DNA of 64,000 nt from Dickeya undicola (GCF_000784735.1 NZ_JSYG01000022.1:150415-214414); one strand, 5' to 3'; numbered from the stretch's first letter, positions 9,154 through 18,438 are shown. The notes: generated by a model from the letters alone, not told the origin. Program-made: numbers and translations.

Positions 9154-9590
9154 GTCAGTATCGCCTGAATCTATTTATCCCACCTGAACACGCCCGGCGG
9201 CTGGACGAGCTGGCGACCCGAAAAGGGGTCTCGAAATCCTCCATTGTCGCGGCTGCTCTGGCCACCTGGCTGTCGCCGGATGCGGGAGGGCAACGGGACA
9301 TCCTCCTGAGCCGGCGACTGGATCAGCTGTCACGCCAGTTTGGGCGGCTGGAGCGCGATCAAACCATTCAGATTGAAACGCTGGCGTTGTTTATCCGCTA
9401 CTACCTGACCGTCAGCCCGCCAGTGGCTGACGCCCATCAAGATGCCGCCAACGCACAAGGCCGTGCGCGTTTCGGGCAGTTTGTTGAGCAACTGGGCCGC
9501 CACTTGCTGCGCGGACACAGTCTGGTGCAAGACGTCTGTCGGGAACTTCAGCCCGACACGGCAGACGAGACGACGCAGGAGATGCCATGA
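9150..9590 (+). CDS. Ribbon-helix-helix (CopG-like) protein of the trb operon
   Basis: The first 45 residues (MSQYRLNLFIPPEHARRLDE, then KGVSKSSIVAAALATWL) fit a ribbon-helix-helix DNA-binding fold of the CopG/MetJ type. The rest is helical and charged with a hydrophobic stretch (TLALFIRYYLTV). It sits between traG and trbB with 4-bp overlaps on each side, the usual place of a CopG-family gene in trb clusters of integrative elements. Probable role: auto-regulation or relaxosome accessory binding; neither is shown by the sequence. Confidence 0.75.
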   Translation: MSQYRLNLFIPPEHARRLDELATRKGVSKSSIVAAALATWLSPDAGGQRDILLSRRLDQLSRQFGRLERDQTIQIETLALFIRYYLTVSPPVADAHQDAANAQGRARFGQFVEQLGRHLLRGHSLVQDVCRELQPDTADETTQEMP

Positions 9591-10597
9591 GCAACATATC
9601 TGCGGACGATACGATGTGTGCATCCCGTACGCGCCACCGACATATGCTGTACAGCGCACTGGGGCCACTGATTGCGGCAGCACTGGACGATCCCGATGTG
9701 GTGGAGATCATGCTTAATCCAGACTGCACCTTGTGGGTGGATCGGTTGTCCACCGGCCTTGCTCCGCTGGAGAGGGGGATGTCTGCTGCCGAGGGGGAAC
9801 GCATCATCCGACTGGTGGCGGCCCATGTCGGTACCGAGGTGCATCGCCACCGGCCGCTGCTGACGGCGGAATTGCCGGAGACCGGTGAACGCTTTGAAGG
9901 CATACTGCCGCCGGCAGCGCCTGGACCGGCGTTTGCCTTGCGTAAGCGCGCCGTCGGCGTGATCCCGCTGGCGCGCTATGTCGCCGACGGGATGATGACC
10001 GCCGCGCAGGCCGGGGTGCTGCGTCAGGCGGTACGTGAGCGACAAAACATTCTGATTGCCGGGGGCACCAGTACCGGGAAAACCACACTTGCCAACGCTC
10101 TGCTGGCCGAGATTGCCGAGACCGGCGATCGGGTGCTAGTGCTGGAAGACACCGTGGAGTTGCAATGTGTGGCACGCGATCAGGTGCCCCTGCGTACCCG
10201 GCCGGGTGTGGTGAGCATGGCCGAACTGGTGCGTACCACGCTGCGGTTGCGCCCTGATCGCGTCATCGTCGGTGAAGTCCGTGGCGGCGAGGCGCTGGAC
10301 CTGCTCAAGGTCTGGGGAACCGGTCACCCCGGCGGGATAGCCACCCTGCATGCGGGGTCTGCGCTGGGGGCATTGTTGCGGCTGGAACAACTGATCCTCG
10401 AAGTGGCGATCACCCCGCCCCGGGCGCTGATCGCTGACACCATCCACCTGATCGTACACCTGACCGGGCGTGGGCAGGCACGCCGTATCGCCTCGCTGGT
10501 CCGGGTGACCGGCTTTGACGGCACGCACTACCAGCTCAGTAACCTTAGTTCTCCCGGTCCTGTGATATCGACACCCTCACCCGGAGGCTCATCATGA
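9587..10597 (+). CDS. trbB: TrbB, VirB11-type traffic ATPase of the mating-pair apparatus
   Basis: A 336-residue cytoplasmic secretion ATPase with Walker A GGTSTGKTTL at about 159-168, an Asp box EDTVELQC, the Walker B region RPDRVIVGEVRGGEALDLL and the His-box TGHPGGIATLHAGSA. The N-terminal half (LDDPDVVEIMLNPDCTLWVD) is the conserved VirB11/TrbB entry domain. Length matches TrbB. It overlaps the genes before and after by 4 bp, consistent with translational coupling. Expected to energise pilus assembly and substrate transfer together with TrbE. Confidence 0.95.
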   Translation: MSNISADDTMCASRTRHRHMLYSALGPLIAAALDDPDVVEIMLNPDCTLWVDRLSTGLAPLERGMSAAEGERIIRLVAAHVGTEVHRHRPLLTAELPETGERFEGILPPAAPGPAFALRKRAVGVIPLARYVADGMMTAAQAGVLRQAVRERQNILIAGGTSTGKTTLANALLAEIAETGDRVLVLEDTVELQCVARDQVPLRTRPGVVSMAELVRTTLRLRPDRVIVGEVRGGEALDLLKVWGTGHPGGIATLHAGSALGALLRLEQLILEVAITPPRALIADTIHLIVHLTGRGQARRIASLVRVTGFDGTHYQLSNLSSPGPVISTPSPGGSS

Positions 10598-10941
10598 TGC
10601 TCCCGTTTACTCTTCGCTTTTCCGACTGCTGGCTCGTTCGACGTAGTCTGCCCGGAGCCGCACTGGCCGTCAGCCTGTTGTGGGGGCTGACGGCCTACGC
10701 CAGTGGCTCAAGTATGCCATGGGAGTCGCCGCTGCAGTCGATCCTGGAATCCATACAGGGGCCGGTGGCGCGCATTATCGCGGTCATCATCATTATCACC
10801 ACCGGGCTGGCGCTGGCCTTTGGCGATACCTCGGGCGGATTTCGCAAGTTGATCCAGATCGTGTTTGGGCTGTCGATTGCCTTTGCCGCCTCATCGTTCT
10901 TTTTGTCGTTTTTCAGCTTTGCCGGCGGGGCGGTGGTATGA
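10594..10941 (+). CDS. trbC: TrbC, VirB2-like pilin precursor
   Basis: 115 residues with an N-terminal signal segment, a processed region beginning around the Ala-Tyr-Ala-Ser stretch, and two hydrophobic helices (VARIIAVIIIITTGLALAFG and IVFGLSIAFAASSFFLSFFS) separated by a short polar loop GDTSGGFRKL. This is the two-helix topology of VirB2/TrbC pilins, which in RP4 are trimmed and cyclised. It lies in the canonical trbB-C-D-E order and overlaps trbD by ATGA. Confidence 0.9.
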   Translation: MMLPFTLRFSDCWLVRRSLPGAALAVSLLWGLTAYASGSSMPWESPLQSILESIQGPVARIIAVIIIITTGLALAFGDTSGGFRKLIQIVFGLSIAFAASSFFLSFFSFAGGAVV

Positions 10942-11210
10942 GTGACGAATACACGATGTTACCCGGTTTTGACGTACCGCTGCACCGCTCGCTGACCGAG
11001 CCGATCCTACTGGGGGGCGCACCGCGCACGGTGGCGATTGCCAATGGCACGCTGGCCGCCGCCGTCGGGCTGGGGTTACAGCTGTGGCTGCCGGGGCTGG
11101 TGCTGTGGGTGGTTGGGCATACGCTGGCAGTATGGGGCGCGCGGGAGGATCCGCAGTTCATGACGGTGTTTGCCCGGCATATCCGCCACCCGTCGCTGCT
11201 GGATGTCTGA
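10938..11210 (+). CDS. trbD: TrbD, VirB3-like inner-membrane protein
   Basis: A 90-residue protein starting at ATG 10938 inside the trbC stop (ATGA overlap). The sequence LPGFDVPLHRSLTEPILLGG followed by one or two hydrophobic helices (TLAAAVGLGLQLWLPGLVLW and LVLWVVGHTLAVWG) and WGAREDPQFMTVFARH is the conserved VirB3/TrbD pattern. Works with TrbE at the inner membrane. A longer frame upstream is just the trbC shadow. Confidence 0.92.
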   Translation: MSDEYTMLPGFDVPLHRSLTEPILLGGAPRTVAIANGTLAAAVGLGLQLWLPGLVLWVVGHTLAVWGAREDPQFMTVFARHIRHPSLLDV

Positions 11211-13671
11211 GTGGCGTACCATGCTGAACCTTGCCGAATACCGTCAGCGCCCAGCCTTACTGGCCGACTGGCTGCCGTGGGCTGGGCTGGTGGCACCCGG
11301 TGTAGTGCTGAACAAGGATGGGTCGTTTCAGCGCACCGCCCGGTTTCGTGGGCCGGATCTGGACAGTGCCACCCCCGGCGAACTGATCGCCACAGCTGCC
11401 CGCCTGAATAACGCCTTGCGCCGTCTCGGCAGCAACTGGGCGTTGTTTACCGACGCCGAACGGCGACCTGCCGCCGCGTATCCGCATTCCCGCTTCCCCG
11501 AGGCGCTCTCTTGGCTGGTGGACGAAGAGCGGCGTGCTGCGTTTCAGGTGGAGGGGGGCCATTTTGACAGCCTGTACCACCTCACCCTGTGGTATCTGCC
11601 GCCGGAGGACGCGCAGTCACGTACGGTGGCCTGGTTATACGAGAACACCCCGTCGGGGCGTGTGGACTGGCGGGAACGGCTCACGGCCTTTGTGGCGGAG
11701 ACCGATCGCCTGTCTGACCTGATGACCGGCGTCATGCCAGAGCTCATCTGGCTGGATGACAGTCAGACGCTGACCTACCTGCATGGCACGGTATCGACTC
11801 GGCATTACCGGCTTAGCGTGCCGGCGGTGCCGTTCCATCTGGATGCCTTGCTGGCCGACAGCCCGATGACGGGCGGAGTAGCCCCGATGCTGGGCGACCA
11901 ACACCTGCGGACGATCACGGTGCGGGGATTTCCGTCTTCCACTTGGCCGGGCATGTTGGACGACCTGAACCGGCTGGGGTTTTCCTACCGCTGGTCGGTG
12001 CGTTTTCTGTTCATGGACAAGGCGGAGGCGGAGAAAGCGCTGGCCCGCCTGCGCCGACAGTGGTTTGTGAAACGGAAAAACGTGGCGACGCTGCTGCGCG
12101 AAACCGTGTTCCAGCAGGAAAGTCCACTAGTGGATAACGATGCCGGCAACAAGGCGGCCGATGCCGATGCAGCGTTACAGGCGCTGGGCAGCGATCAGGC
12201 GGCGTTTGGTTACGTCACCACCACCGTGACCGTATTGGCCGATGAGGCGGAGGACGCGGAGGAAAAACGGCGCCAGACCGAGCAGGTGATTCAGGGGCGG
12301 GGCTTCGTGACCTGTCCGGAGCGGCTGAACGCAGTGGACGCCTGGTTGTCGTCGGTGCCCGGCCAGGTGTATGCCAATGTGCGTCAGCCGATCATTTCCA
12401 CCCTCAATCTGGCGCACCTGATCCCGCTGTCGGCGGTCTGGGCTGGGCCGGAGAACAATGCTCACCTTGACGGGCCGCCACTTATCGTGACCCGGACCGA
12501 TGGCGCCACGCCGTTTCGGCTGGTGACGCACATTGGCGACGTGGGGCATACGCTGGTGGTGGGGCCCACCGGGATGGGCAAATCGGTGCTGCTGGCCATG
12601 CTGGCGATGCAGTTTCGCCGCTATCCCGGCTCGCGTGTATTTCTTTTTGATGTTGGCCGCTCGTTGCGGGCCACTACGCTGGGGCTGGGGGGCGAGCATT
12701 ATGATTTGGGGGCTGACGGGGCGATTGCGTTTCAGCCGCTGGCCCGGATCGATCAGGCGGGCTGGCGGCGCTGGGCGGCAGAATGGGTAGTGGGGCGCAT
12801 CCGGCAGGAGGGCGTGAACGTGGGGCCGGAGGAGAAGGCCGCCATTTGGTCGGCGCTGGACAGCCTGGCAGGTGCACCGGTTGAACAGCGTACCCTGACC
12901 GGCCTGTCGGTCCTGTTGCAGTCGCTGGCGTTGCGTCAGGCACTGGCACCGTATGTGCTGGGTGGGGCATACGGCAACCTGCTGGATGCCGATCAGGAGC
13001 GGCTGGGAGACGCTGATGTGCAGTGCTTTGAAATGGAGGCGCTGATGCCCAGCAAGGCAGCGGTACTGGCGGTGCTTGAATACCTGTTCGTCCGGCTGGA
13101 AACCCGTTTTGACGGCGCGCCGACGCTGTTGATCCTGGATGAATCCTGGCTGTTTCTTGATGAACCGGTTTTTGCGGCGCGTATCCGGCAGTGGCTCAAG
13201 ACACTGCGCAAGAAAAACGTCAGTGTGATATTCGCCACCCAATCGCTGGCGGATATCCAACGCTCTGCCCTGGCACCGGCCATCATCGAAAGTTGCCTCA
13301 GCCGGATTTTCCTGCCCAATCCACAGGCCAGCGAACCCCAGATCCGGGTCATCTATGAAGGGTTTGGTCTTAACGCCCGGCAGATAGCTATGCTGGCTGC
13401 CGCAGAGCCCAAACGGGATTACTACTACCAGTCCCGACAGGGCAACCGCCGGTTCGATCTCGATCTGGGGCCGGTGGCTCTGGCGTTTGCCGCGGCGGCC
13501 TCACCACAGAGTCAGCGCGATATAGAGCGCCTGCTGGCACAGGACCCTCGTCCAGATTTCACCAGCGCCTGGTTGCGTCACCAGGGGCTGGCGTGGGCGG
13601 CCGACCTGCTGCCGGGGTTTACTCCAGCGGCGCAGCCGATTTCCTCTCCACCGTGCAGGGGGACACCGTGA
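11203..13671 (+). CDS. trbE: TrbE, VirB4-type ATPase of the mating-pair apparatus
   Basis: A large conjugation ATPase of about 822 residues. It contains the CagE/TrbE N-domain (GLVAPGVVLNKDGSFQRTAR), Walker A GPTGMGKSVLL at about 454-464 and Walker B LLILDESWLFLDEP near 645-660, then VIFATQSLADIQRS. Two starts are plausible: ATG 11203 (8-bp overlap with trbD) and ATG 11221 (MLNLAEYR, the start most TrbE proteins have). No frameshift or missing motif is seen, so the gene looks functional. It is the largest gene of the operon and its stop overlaps the trbJ start by one base. Confidence 0.95.
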   Translation: MSEWRTMLNLAEYRQRPALLADWLPWAGLVAPGVVLNKDGSFQRTARFRGPDLDSATPGELIATAARLNNALRRLGSNWALFTDAERRPAAAYPHSRFPEALSWLVDEERRAAFQVEGGHFDSLYHLTLWYLPPEDAQSRTVAWLYENTPSGRVDWRERLTAFVAETDRLSDLMTGVMPELIWLDDSQTLTYLHGTVSTRHYRLSVPAVPFHLDALLADSPMTGGVAPMLGDQHLRTITVRGFPSSTWPGMLDDLNRLGFSYRWSVRFLFMDKAEAEKALARLRRQWFVKRKNVATLLRETVFQQESPLVDNDAGNKAADADAALQALGSDQAAFGYVTTTVTVLADEAEDAEEKRRQTEQVIQGRGFVTCPERLNAVDAWLSSVPGQVYANVRQPIISTLNLAHLIPLSAVWAGPENNAHLDGPPLIVTRTDGATPFRLVTHIGDVGHTLVVGPTGMGKSVLLAMLAMQFRRYPGSRVFLFDVGRSLRATTLGLGGEHYDLGADGAIAFQPLARIDQAGWRRWAAEWVVGRIRQEGVNVGPEEKAAIWSALDSLAGAPVEQRTLTGLSVLLQSLALRQALAPYVLGGAYGNLLDADQERLGDADVQCFEMEALMPSKAAVLAVLEYLFVRLETRFDGAPTLLILDESWLFLDEPVFAARIRQWLKTLRKKNVSVIFATQSLADIQRSALAPAIIESCLSRIFLPNPQASEPQIRVIYEGFGLNARQIAMLAAAEPKRDYYYQSRQGNRRFDLDLGPVALAFAAAASPQSQRDIERLLAQDPRPDFTSAWLRHQGLAWAADLLPGFTPAAQPISSPPCRGTP

Positions 13672-14402
13672 TGAAAACTGTGTGGCTTGTCATCCTGCTG
13701 GCGTTGCTGCCGCTGCGTCCAGCGCAGGCACTGACGGTATTTGATCCTGCCAACTATGCGCAGAACACGCTGAGCGCTGCCCGGGCATTGGATCAGATCA
13801 ACAATCAGGTCATCCAGTTGCAGAACGAGGCGCAGATGCTGATTTATCAGGCCCGCAACCTGACTCGTCTGCCATTCACGGTAACCGATCAACTGCGCAC
13901 CACGCTGGCGGGCACAGACCGGTTGATTGCCCAGGCGCGTGGCCTGGCCTATGAGGTGCAGCGCATGGACTCGGATTTTGCGCGGCTGTACCCCGAACAG
14001 TATGCCACCACGGTGGGCCACGATCGCCTGTATCAGGATGCCCGTACGCGCTGGGTCAACACGCTGGCAGGCTTGCATACCGCTTTGCAGATGCAGGCAC
14101 AGATGGTGCAGAGCCTGTCGGCGGACGAAAGCACGCTGTCCGCGCTGGTCGGGCAGAGTCAGGCGGCCACCGGTGCCCTGCAGGCCATGCAGGCGACAAA
14201 CCAGTTGCTGGCGTTGCAGGCGAAACAAACGATGCAAGGCCAGCAGCTCCAGTTGACGCAGAACCGTGCGGTCGCGCTGGAGTTGGCGCGACAGGCTGCG
14301 GCGGTTGAACGCGGCCGGGAAATCACGCGACGTTTTCTGGGTACGGGAACCCCTTACACGCCGCAGCCAGTGAACTTTTACGGTAAGGACGGCGGTGAGT
14401 GA
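13671..14402 (+). CDS. trbJ: TrbJ, VirB5-like periplasmic mating-pair protein
   Basis: The 243-residue product starts at ATG 13671 (TGATG overlap with trbE) with a signal peptide ending in PAQA, then LTVFDPANYAQNTLSAARAL, the conserved TrbJ opening. The body is helical and Gln/Ala-rich, as expected for the VirB5/TrbJ coiled-coil protein of the pilus tip. The C-terminus RRFLGTGTPYTPQP resembles the end of the small exported protein at 6720-6980. No separate trbK entry-exclusion gene lies between trbJ and trbL; the small gene before traG may take that role. Confidence 0.92.
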   Translation: MKTVWLVILLALLPLRPAQALTVFDPANYAQNTLSAARALDQINNQVIQLQNEAQMLIYQARNLTRLPFTVTDQLRTTLAGTDRLIAQARGLAYEVQRMDSDFARLYPEQYATTVGHDRLYQDARTRWVNTLAGLHTALQMQAQMVQSLSADESTLSALVGQSQAATGALQAMQATNQLLALQAKQTMQGQQLQLTQNRAVALELARQAAAVERGREITRRFLGTGTPYTPQPVNFYGKDGGE

Positions 14403-15565
14403 TGGACGATGTGTCGGTGATTGACCGCTTCCTCGATACCTTTTCGACCTACATCGACTCTGGGTTTGGGCTGGTGCGCGGTGAAGTCTCCTTTCTGACC
14501 GCCACGCTGGTGGCGATCGACATGACGCTGGCGGGGTTGTACTGGGCGCTGTCACAGGCGGGCGGGCAGGGGGAAGACGTGATGGCACGGCTGATCCGCA
14601 AGGTGCTCTATGTCGGCGCGTTTGCTTACATACTCAACAACTTCAACGGGCTGTCGGGCATAGTGTTTCGCTCATTTGCCGGGTTGGGCCTGCAGGCCGG
14701 TGGCGCGGCGCTGAGTCTGGCTACGTTTCTGCAGCCCGGGCGGTTAGCTAAAACCGGTATAGATACGGCTGCCCCTCTGCTGCATCAAATCGACCGCCTG
14801 AGTGGTTTCCCAGATGTGTTCATCAATATTGTGCCCGTCACCGTCATGCTGCTGGCCTGGTTGGTGGTGGTACTGAGTTTCTTCGCGCTGGCGATACAAC
14901 TGTTCGTCACGTTGGTGGAGTTCCGGCTGACCACACTGGCGGGGTTTGTGCTGGTGCCGTTCGCACTGTGGAACAAGACGGCGTTTCTGGCAGAGAAAGT
15001 GCTGGGCAATGTGGTGGCTTCCGGTGTGAAGGTGCTGGTACTGGCAGTGATCGTGGGGATCGGCACTGGTCTGTTCGGTTCGCTGACCCTGAACCCGGAT
15101 GACCCTTCGTTGGATCAGGCGCTGGTCGCCATGCTGGCGTCGCTCGCACTGTTGGCACTGGGGATTTTCGGACCTGGCATTGCTACCGGGTTGGTGAGCG
15201 GTGCGCCGCAATTGGGAGCCGGAACGCTGGCTGGAACGGCGTTGGGAGTGGCCGGCGTCGCGGCGGGAACCAGCGCGCTGGCGGGGCGGATAGGCAGTGT
15301 GGTGGGTGCCGGGGCACGTCTGCTGCCGATGGCGTTACGCGGGCCACAAGCCAATACGACCCCGTCTGCTACCGGACAACCGGGGCGGGAGGCCGGTTCA
15401 TCCGGTTCGTCAGCCACGGCACAGCCGGACTGGGCGAAGCGGCTGTATCGCCGTCAGCAACTGGCGCAAGCGGCGGGCACGGTGGCGCATACGTTGCGCA
15501 GTTCAGAGCACGGTGGCAGCAGCGGCGGCCCGACTCTGCGTGAGTCCGACCGGGAAGGGGGCTGA
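14402..15565 (+). CDS. trbL: TrbL, VirB6-like polytopic membrane protein
   Basis: About 387 residues, with at least six hydrophobic segments, including TATLVAIDMTLAGLYWAL, NIVPVTVMLLAWLVVVLSFF, VVASGVKVLVLAVIVGIG and LVAMLASLALLALGIFGPGI. The tail is Gly/Ser/Thr-rich, which is usual for TrbL. The start is ATG 14402 (or GTG one codon earlier), overlapping the trbJ stop. Forms the inner-membrane part of the DNA channel in the VirB6 family model. Confidence 0.92.
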   Translation: MDDVSVIDRFLDTFSTYIDSGFGLVRGEVSFLTATLVAIDMTLAGLYWALSQAGGQGEDVMARLIRKVLYVGAFAYILNNFNGLSGIVFRSFAGLGLQAGGAALSLATFLQPGRLAKTGIDTAAPLLHQIDRLSGFPDVFINIVPVTVMLLAWLVVVLSFFALAIQLFVTLVEFRLTTLAGFVLVPFALWNKTAFLAEKVLGNVVASGVKVLVLAVIVGIGTGLFGSLTLNPDDPSLDQALVAMLASLALLALGIFGPGIATGLVSGAPQLGAGTLAGTALGVAGVAAGTSALAGRIGSVVGAGARLLPMALRGPQANTTPSATGQPGREAGSSGSSATAQPDWAKRLYRRQQLAQAAGTVAHTLRSSEHGGSSGGPTLRESDREGG

Positions 15566-15567
15566 CC

Positions 15568-16272
15568 ATGCGTTTTCGGCGACCGCAGGTGCACTATGGC
15601 GAAACACCATCCCCCGCCACACCGTATCAGGCAGCCGCCGAGGTGTGGGATACCCGCATCGGCACTGCTCGGGTGCAAGCCAGGAACTGGCGACTGATGG
15701 CCTTTGGCTGTCTGCTGCTGGCGTTGCTGATGGCGGTCGGTCTGATCTGGCGGGCGATGCAATCGGCCCTCGTCCCCTATGTGGTGGAGGTGGAGAAATC
15801 CGGCGAGGTGCGGGCGGTGGCCCCGGCGGTGACGACGTACCAGCCCAGCGAGGCACAAATCGCCTACCATCTGGCGCGTTTTATCACGCTGGTGCGTTCA
15901 CTCTCGCTTGACCCGGTTGTGGTGCGGCAGAACTGGCTGGAGGCGTATGCCTATACCACCGATCAGGGTGCTGCGGTGCTCAACGCCTATGCCCGCGCCC
16001 AGGATCCCTTTAGCCGCATTGGTAACGAGTCTGTCACGGTGCAGATTGCCAGTGTGGTGCGCTCCAGCGATCGATCGTTTGAAGTGCGCTGGAGCGAACA
16101 ACACTTTATCCACGGCACTCCGTCGGAGAGCGAACGCTGGACTGCCATGCTGACCGTTGTGCAGCACACGCCGCGTACCGAGCAGCAGTTACGGTTAAAC
16201 CCGTTGGGCATTTATATCAACGGGTTGTCGTGGAGCCGGGAACTGGCGATGCCGGAAGGCGGTCAGCCATGA
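15568..16272 (+). CDS. trbF: TrbF, VirB8-like bitopic assembly protein
   Basis: 234 residues with a cytoplasmic N-terminus (PYQAAAEVWDTRIGTARVQA), one transmembrane helix (WRLMAFGCLLLALLMAVGLI, about 35-55) and a periplasmic domain of the VirB8/TrbF fold (YQPSEAQIAYHLARFITLVR, then NPLGIYINGLSWSRE at the end). Length and motifs match TrbF. Its stop overlaps trbG by ATGA. Confidence 0.93.
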   Translation: MRFRRPQVHYGETPSPATPYQAAAEVWDTRIGTARVQARNWRLMAFGCLLLALLMAVGLIWRAMQSALVPYVVEVEKSGEVRAVAPAVTTYQPSEAQIAYHLARFITLVRSLSLDPVVVRQNWLEAYAYTTDQGAAVLNAYARAQDPFSRIGNESVTVQIASVVRSSDRSFEVRWSEQHFIHGTPSESERWTAMLTVVQHTPRTEQQLRLNPLGIYINGLSWSRELAMPEGGQP

Positions 16273-17150
16273 GAACGTGGTGGTATTACGGTTCTGCCTG
16301 TTACTTGATACTGGTGCTGACAGGGTGTCACGGTATGGGAAACCGGCCACCGGTTATCGATCTGGATGAGCCTGTTCCGATGCCACCGGCCTCTATAGTG
16401 GTGGGGAAGGGGGAGAACGGAGCGCCCGGACGAATGGGGAGCGAACTGTCGGGTAGTAATAACTGGCGCGTTGCAGATAACAGCGACCTGTCGTCCTGGC
16501 GTTATACCGAGGGGACGATGTATCGGCTTTATACGGCACCGGAGCGCGTCACTGTGATTGCCCTGCAACCGGGTGAAACACTGACAAATGTGGCGGCCGG
16601 TGATACGGCTCGCTGGATTGTCGGTGATACCACCAGCGGCTCGGGCAGCGAACAGCGCGTCAATATCATGGTCAAGCCGGTGCGGGCCGGGCTGAAAACC
16701 AACCTGGTGATCACCACCAGCCGGCGGGTTTACCTGCTGCTGATGACCTCCGGCGGGACGCGCTGGATGGCGACGGTGTCATGGCAGTACCCAGCCGATC
16801 CGGCGTCGATACCTTCACCAGCCACATCGCTCCGGTCACCGGAAAGCGCGCTGGCACCTGGCAGGCTCCACTTTCGTTACGTTATCAGCGGTGATCGCCC
16901 GCCGTGGTGCCCCCGACAGGTGTTTGATGACGGGGAAAAGGTCTATATCCGGTTTCCGGCCGGTATCGCGCAGGGTGAACTGCCACCGCTGTTCGTCATC
17001 GGTCCACAGGGGGACGGACAACTGGTGAATTACCGGTTCCAGCCGCCGTACTACGTGGTGGACCGGTTGTTCGGGGCGGCCGAGCTGCGACTGGGCAATG
17101 GCAGTGCCCAGGTGGTGCGCATTACGCGTACCGATGGACGGAGCCCGTGA
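16269..17150 (+). CDS. trbG: TrbG, VirB9-like outer-membrane core protein
   Basis: 293 residues from ATG 16269. A lipobox LTGC (Cys about residue 18) predicts a lipoprotein. The body carries the VirB9/TrbG features: YRLYTAPERVTVIALQPGET, NLVITTSRRVYLLLM, WQYP, and the C-terminal region GELPPLFVIGPQGDGQLVNY followed by YVVDRLFGAAELRLG. VirB9-family proteins often lack a lipobox; the arrangement here would let TrbG itself anchor in the outer membrane. It overlaps trbF and trbI by 4 bp each. Confidence 0.93.
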   Translation: MRTWWYYGSACYLILVLTGCHGMGNRPPVIDLDEPVPMPPASIVVGKGENGAPGRMGSELSGSNNWRVADNSDLSSWRYTEGTMYRLYTAPERVTVIALQPGETLTNVAAGDTARWIVGDTTSGSGSEQRVNIMVKPVRAGLKTNLVITTSRRVYLLLMTSGGTRWMATVSWQYPADPASIPSPATSLRSPESALAPGRLHFRYVISGDRPPWCPRQVFDDGEKVYIRFPAGIAQGELPPLFVIGPQGDGQLVNYRFQPPYYVVDRLFGAAELRLGNGSAQVVRITRTDGRSP

Positions 17151-18391
17151 ATATGCAACCGGAATCACAGGCGGATAGCACGCCAGCACCGTCAGAGAAA
17201 GTGGCCCCCGAGACACTGGCGCTGCGCAGCAGGCCACGCCCGGTGACCCGGCTGAATCGGCGATCGCTGTTCATCCTGACCGGCGGTTTGGCGCTGGCGG
17301 TGCTGGCAGCGACGCTGTGGGCATTACAGCGCCCGAGGCCGCATGATAACGGTGAACTGGCTGAACGTTATAACGTCGAGCGGGTGGCGAAAACCGAAGC
17401 ACTAAGCCGGCTACCGGCGGATTACACCCGGTTGCCGACGAAACCTGCGGAGGTGGCACCTGTATTGGGGCCGCCGCTGCCGGGGGATATGGGACCGCCC
17501 ATGATCCGCGCCGCTAAGGCGGCCACACCATCCGGGCCAGATGCCTATGAATCGGCGAGTCAGGCACACCTGAAAGAAGCTGAAGACGCTGCTGCCTCGC
17601 CGGTGTTCTTTCGTCGTGGCAGCCAGCCGGTACCACCGCCGGCGTCCACCAGCCCACCTCCAGCCCCGATTGCGGCTGACCCAATGGCCGAGCAGGGAGC
17701 GGTTTCCGGTATCCGGCAGGATCAGAAAGAGGCGTTCCTGCTCGGTGACATGACTGATACCCGAAATCACGGCGATCTGCGGCTACCGGCTTCGCCTTAT
17801 CAGGTGATGGCCGGAACAGTGATTGCAGGGGCGCTGGTGACCGGTATTCGTTCCGACCTGCCGGGGCCGGTGATCGCCACCGTCACCGAACCGGTCTACG
17901 ACAGCGCGACCGGACATTATCTGCTAATCCCGCAAGGCTCGCGCTTGCTGGGTAAATACAACAGCCAGGTCAGCTATGGGCAAAGCCGGGTTCAGGTGGT
18001 CTGGAACCGCGTTATCCTGCCGGATACATCGTCGCTGACGCTGGATAATCTGGCTGGTGCCGACCCGGCCGGTTACGTCGGGCTGGAAGATCAGGTGGAC
18101 TGGCATTGGGATCGTGTGATTGCCGGCGCGGCGATGACCACACTACTGGGGGTGGGAGCCGAACTGGCTGCCCCGGAGAACCGACAGCATGGCGATCGCA
18201 TTATTCTTGCCGGACGTGACAGTTTGCAGGATTCGGTCAGTCAGGCGGGACAAGAGCTCACCCGGCGTAACCTCGATATTCAGCCGACACTAACCGAACG
18301 GCCAGGTCTGCCGGTTCGTATCATCGTCAACAGGGATTTGGTGTTAAGGCCGTATCAACCGCTGTTTTTTAATCAGGGAAGTGCACGCTGA
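17147..18391 (+). CDS. trbI: TrbI, VirB10-like envelope-spanning protein
   Basis: 414 residues: a short cytoplasmic segment, one transmembrane helix (LFILTGGLALAVLAATLWAL, about 42-62), a Pro-rich periplasmic linker, and a C-terminal VirB10 beta-barrel domain (SPYQVMAGTVIAGALVTGIR, then HYLLIPQGSRLLGKYNSQVS). Start is GTG 17147 or ATG 17153. It is the last gene of the uninterrupted trb chain. The downstream genes point the other way, so the operon ends here, without the relaxase, primase or oriT functions a self-transmissible element would need. Confidence 0.95.
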   Translation: MNMQPESQADSTPAPSEKVAPETLALRSRPRPVTRLNRRSLFILTGGLALAVLAATLWALQRPRPHDNGELAERYNVERVAKTEALSRLPADYTRLPTKPAEVAPVLGPPLPGDMGPPMIRAAKAATPSGPDAYESASQAHLKEAEDAAASPVFFRRGSQPVPPPASTSPPPAPIAADPMAEQGAVSGIRQDQKEAFLLGDMTDTRNHGDLRLPASPYQVMAGTVIAGALVTGIRSDLPGPVIATVTEPVYDSATGHYLLIPQGSRLLGKYNSQVSYGQSRVQVVWNRVILPDTSSLTLDNLAGADPAGYVGLEDQVDWHWDRVIAGAAMTTLLGVGAELAAPENRQHGDRIILAGRDSLQDSVSQAGQELTRRNLDIQPTLTERPGLPVRIIVNRDLVLRPYQPLFFNQGSAR

Positions 18392-18438
18392 ATGGGGTAT
18401 GGACGAGAAGGAACGAAGCAGGGGCCCTGAATGGGCGT

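Noticed and set aside
12175..13260. A 361-codon minus-strand frame inside trbE
   Set aside because: Antisense of the conserved trbE ATPase region; Gln/Arg/Pro-rich composition typical of shadow frames.
13578..14588. A 336-codon minus-strand frame over trbJ/trbL
   Set aside because: Shadow of two overlapping trb genes whose order and motifs are canonical.
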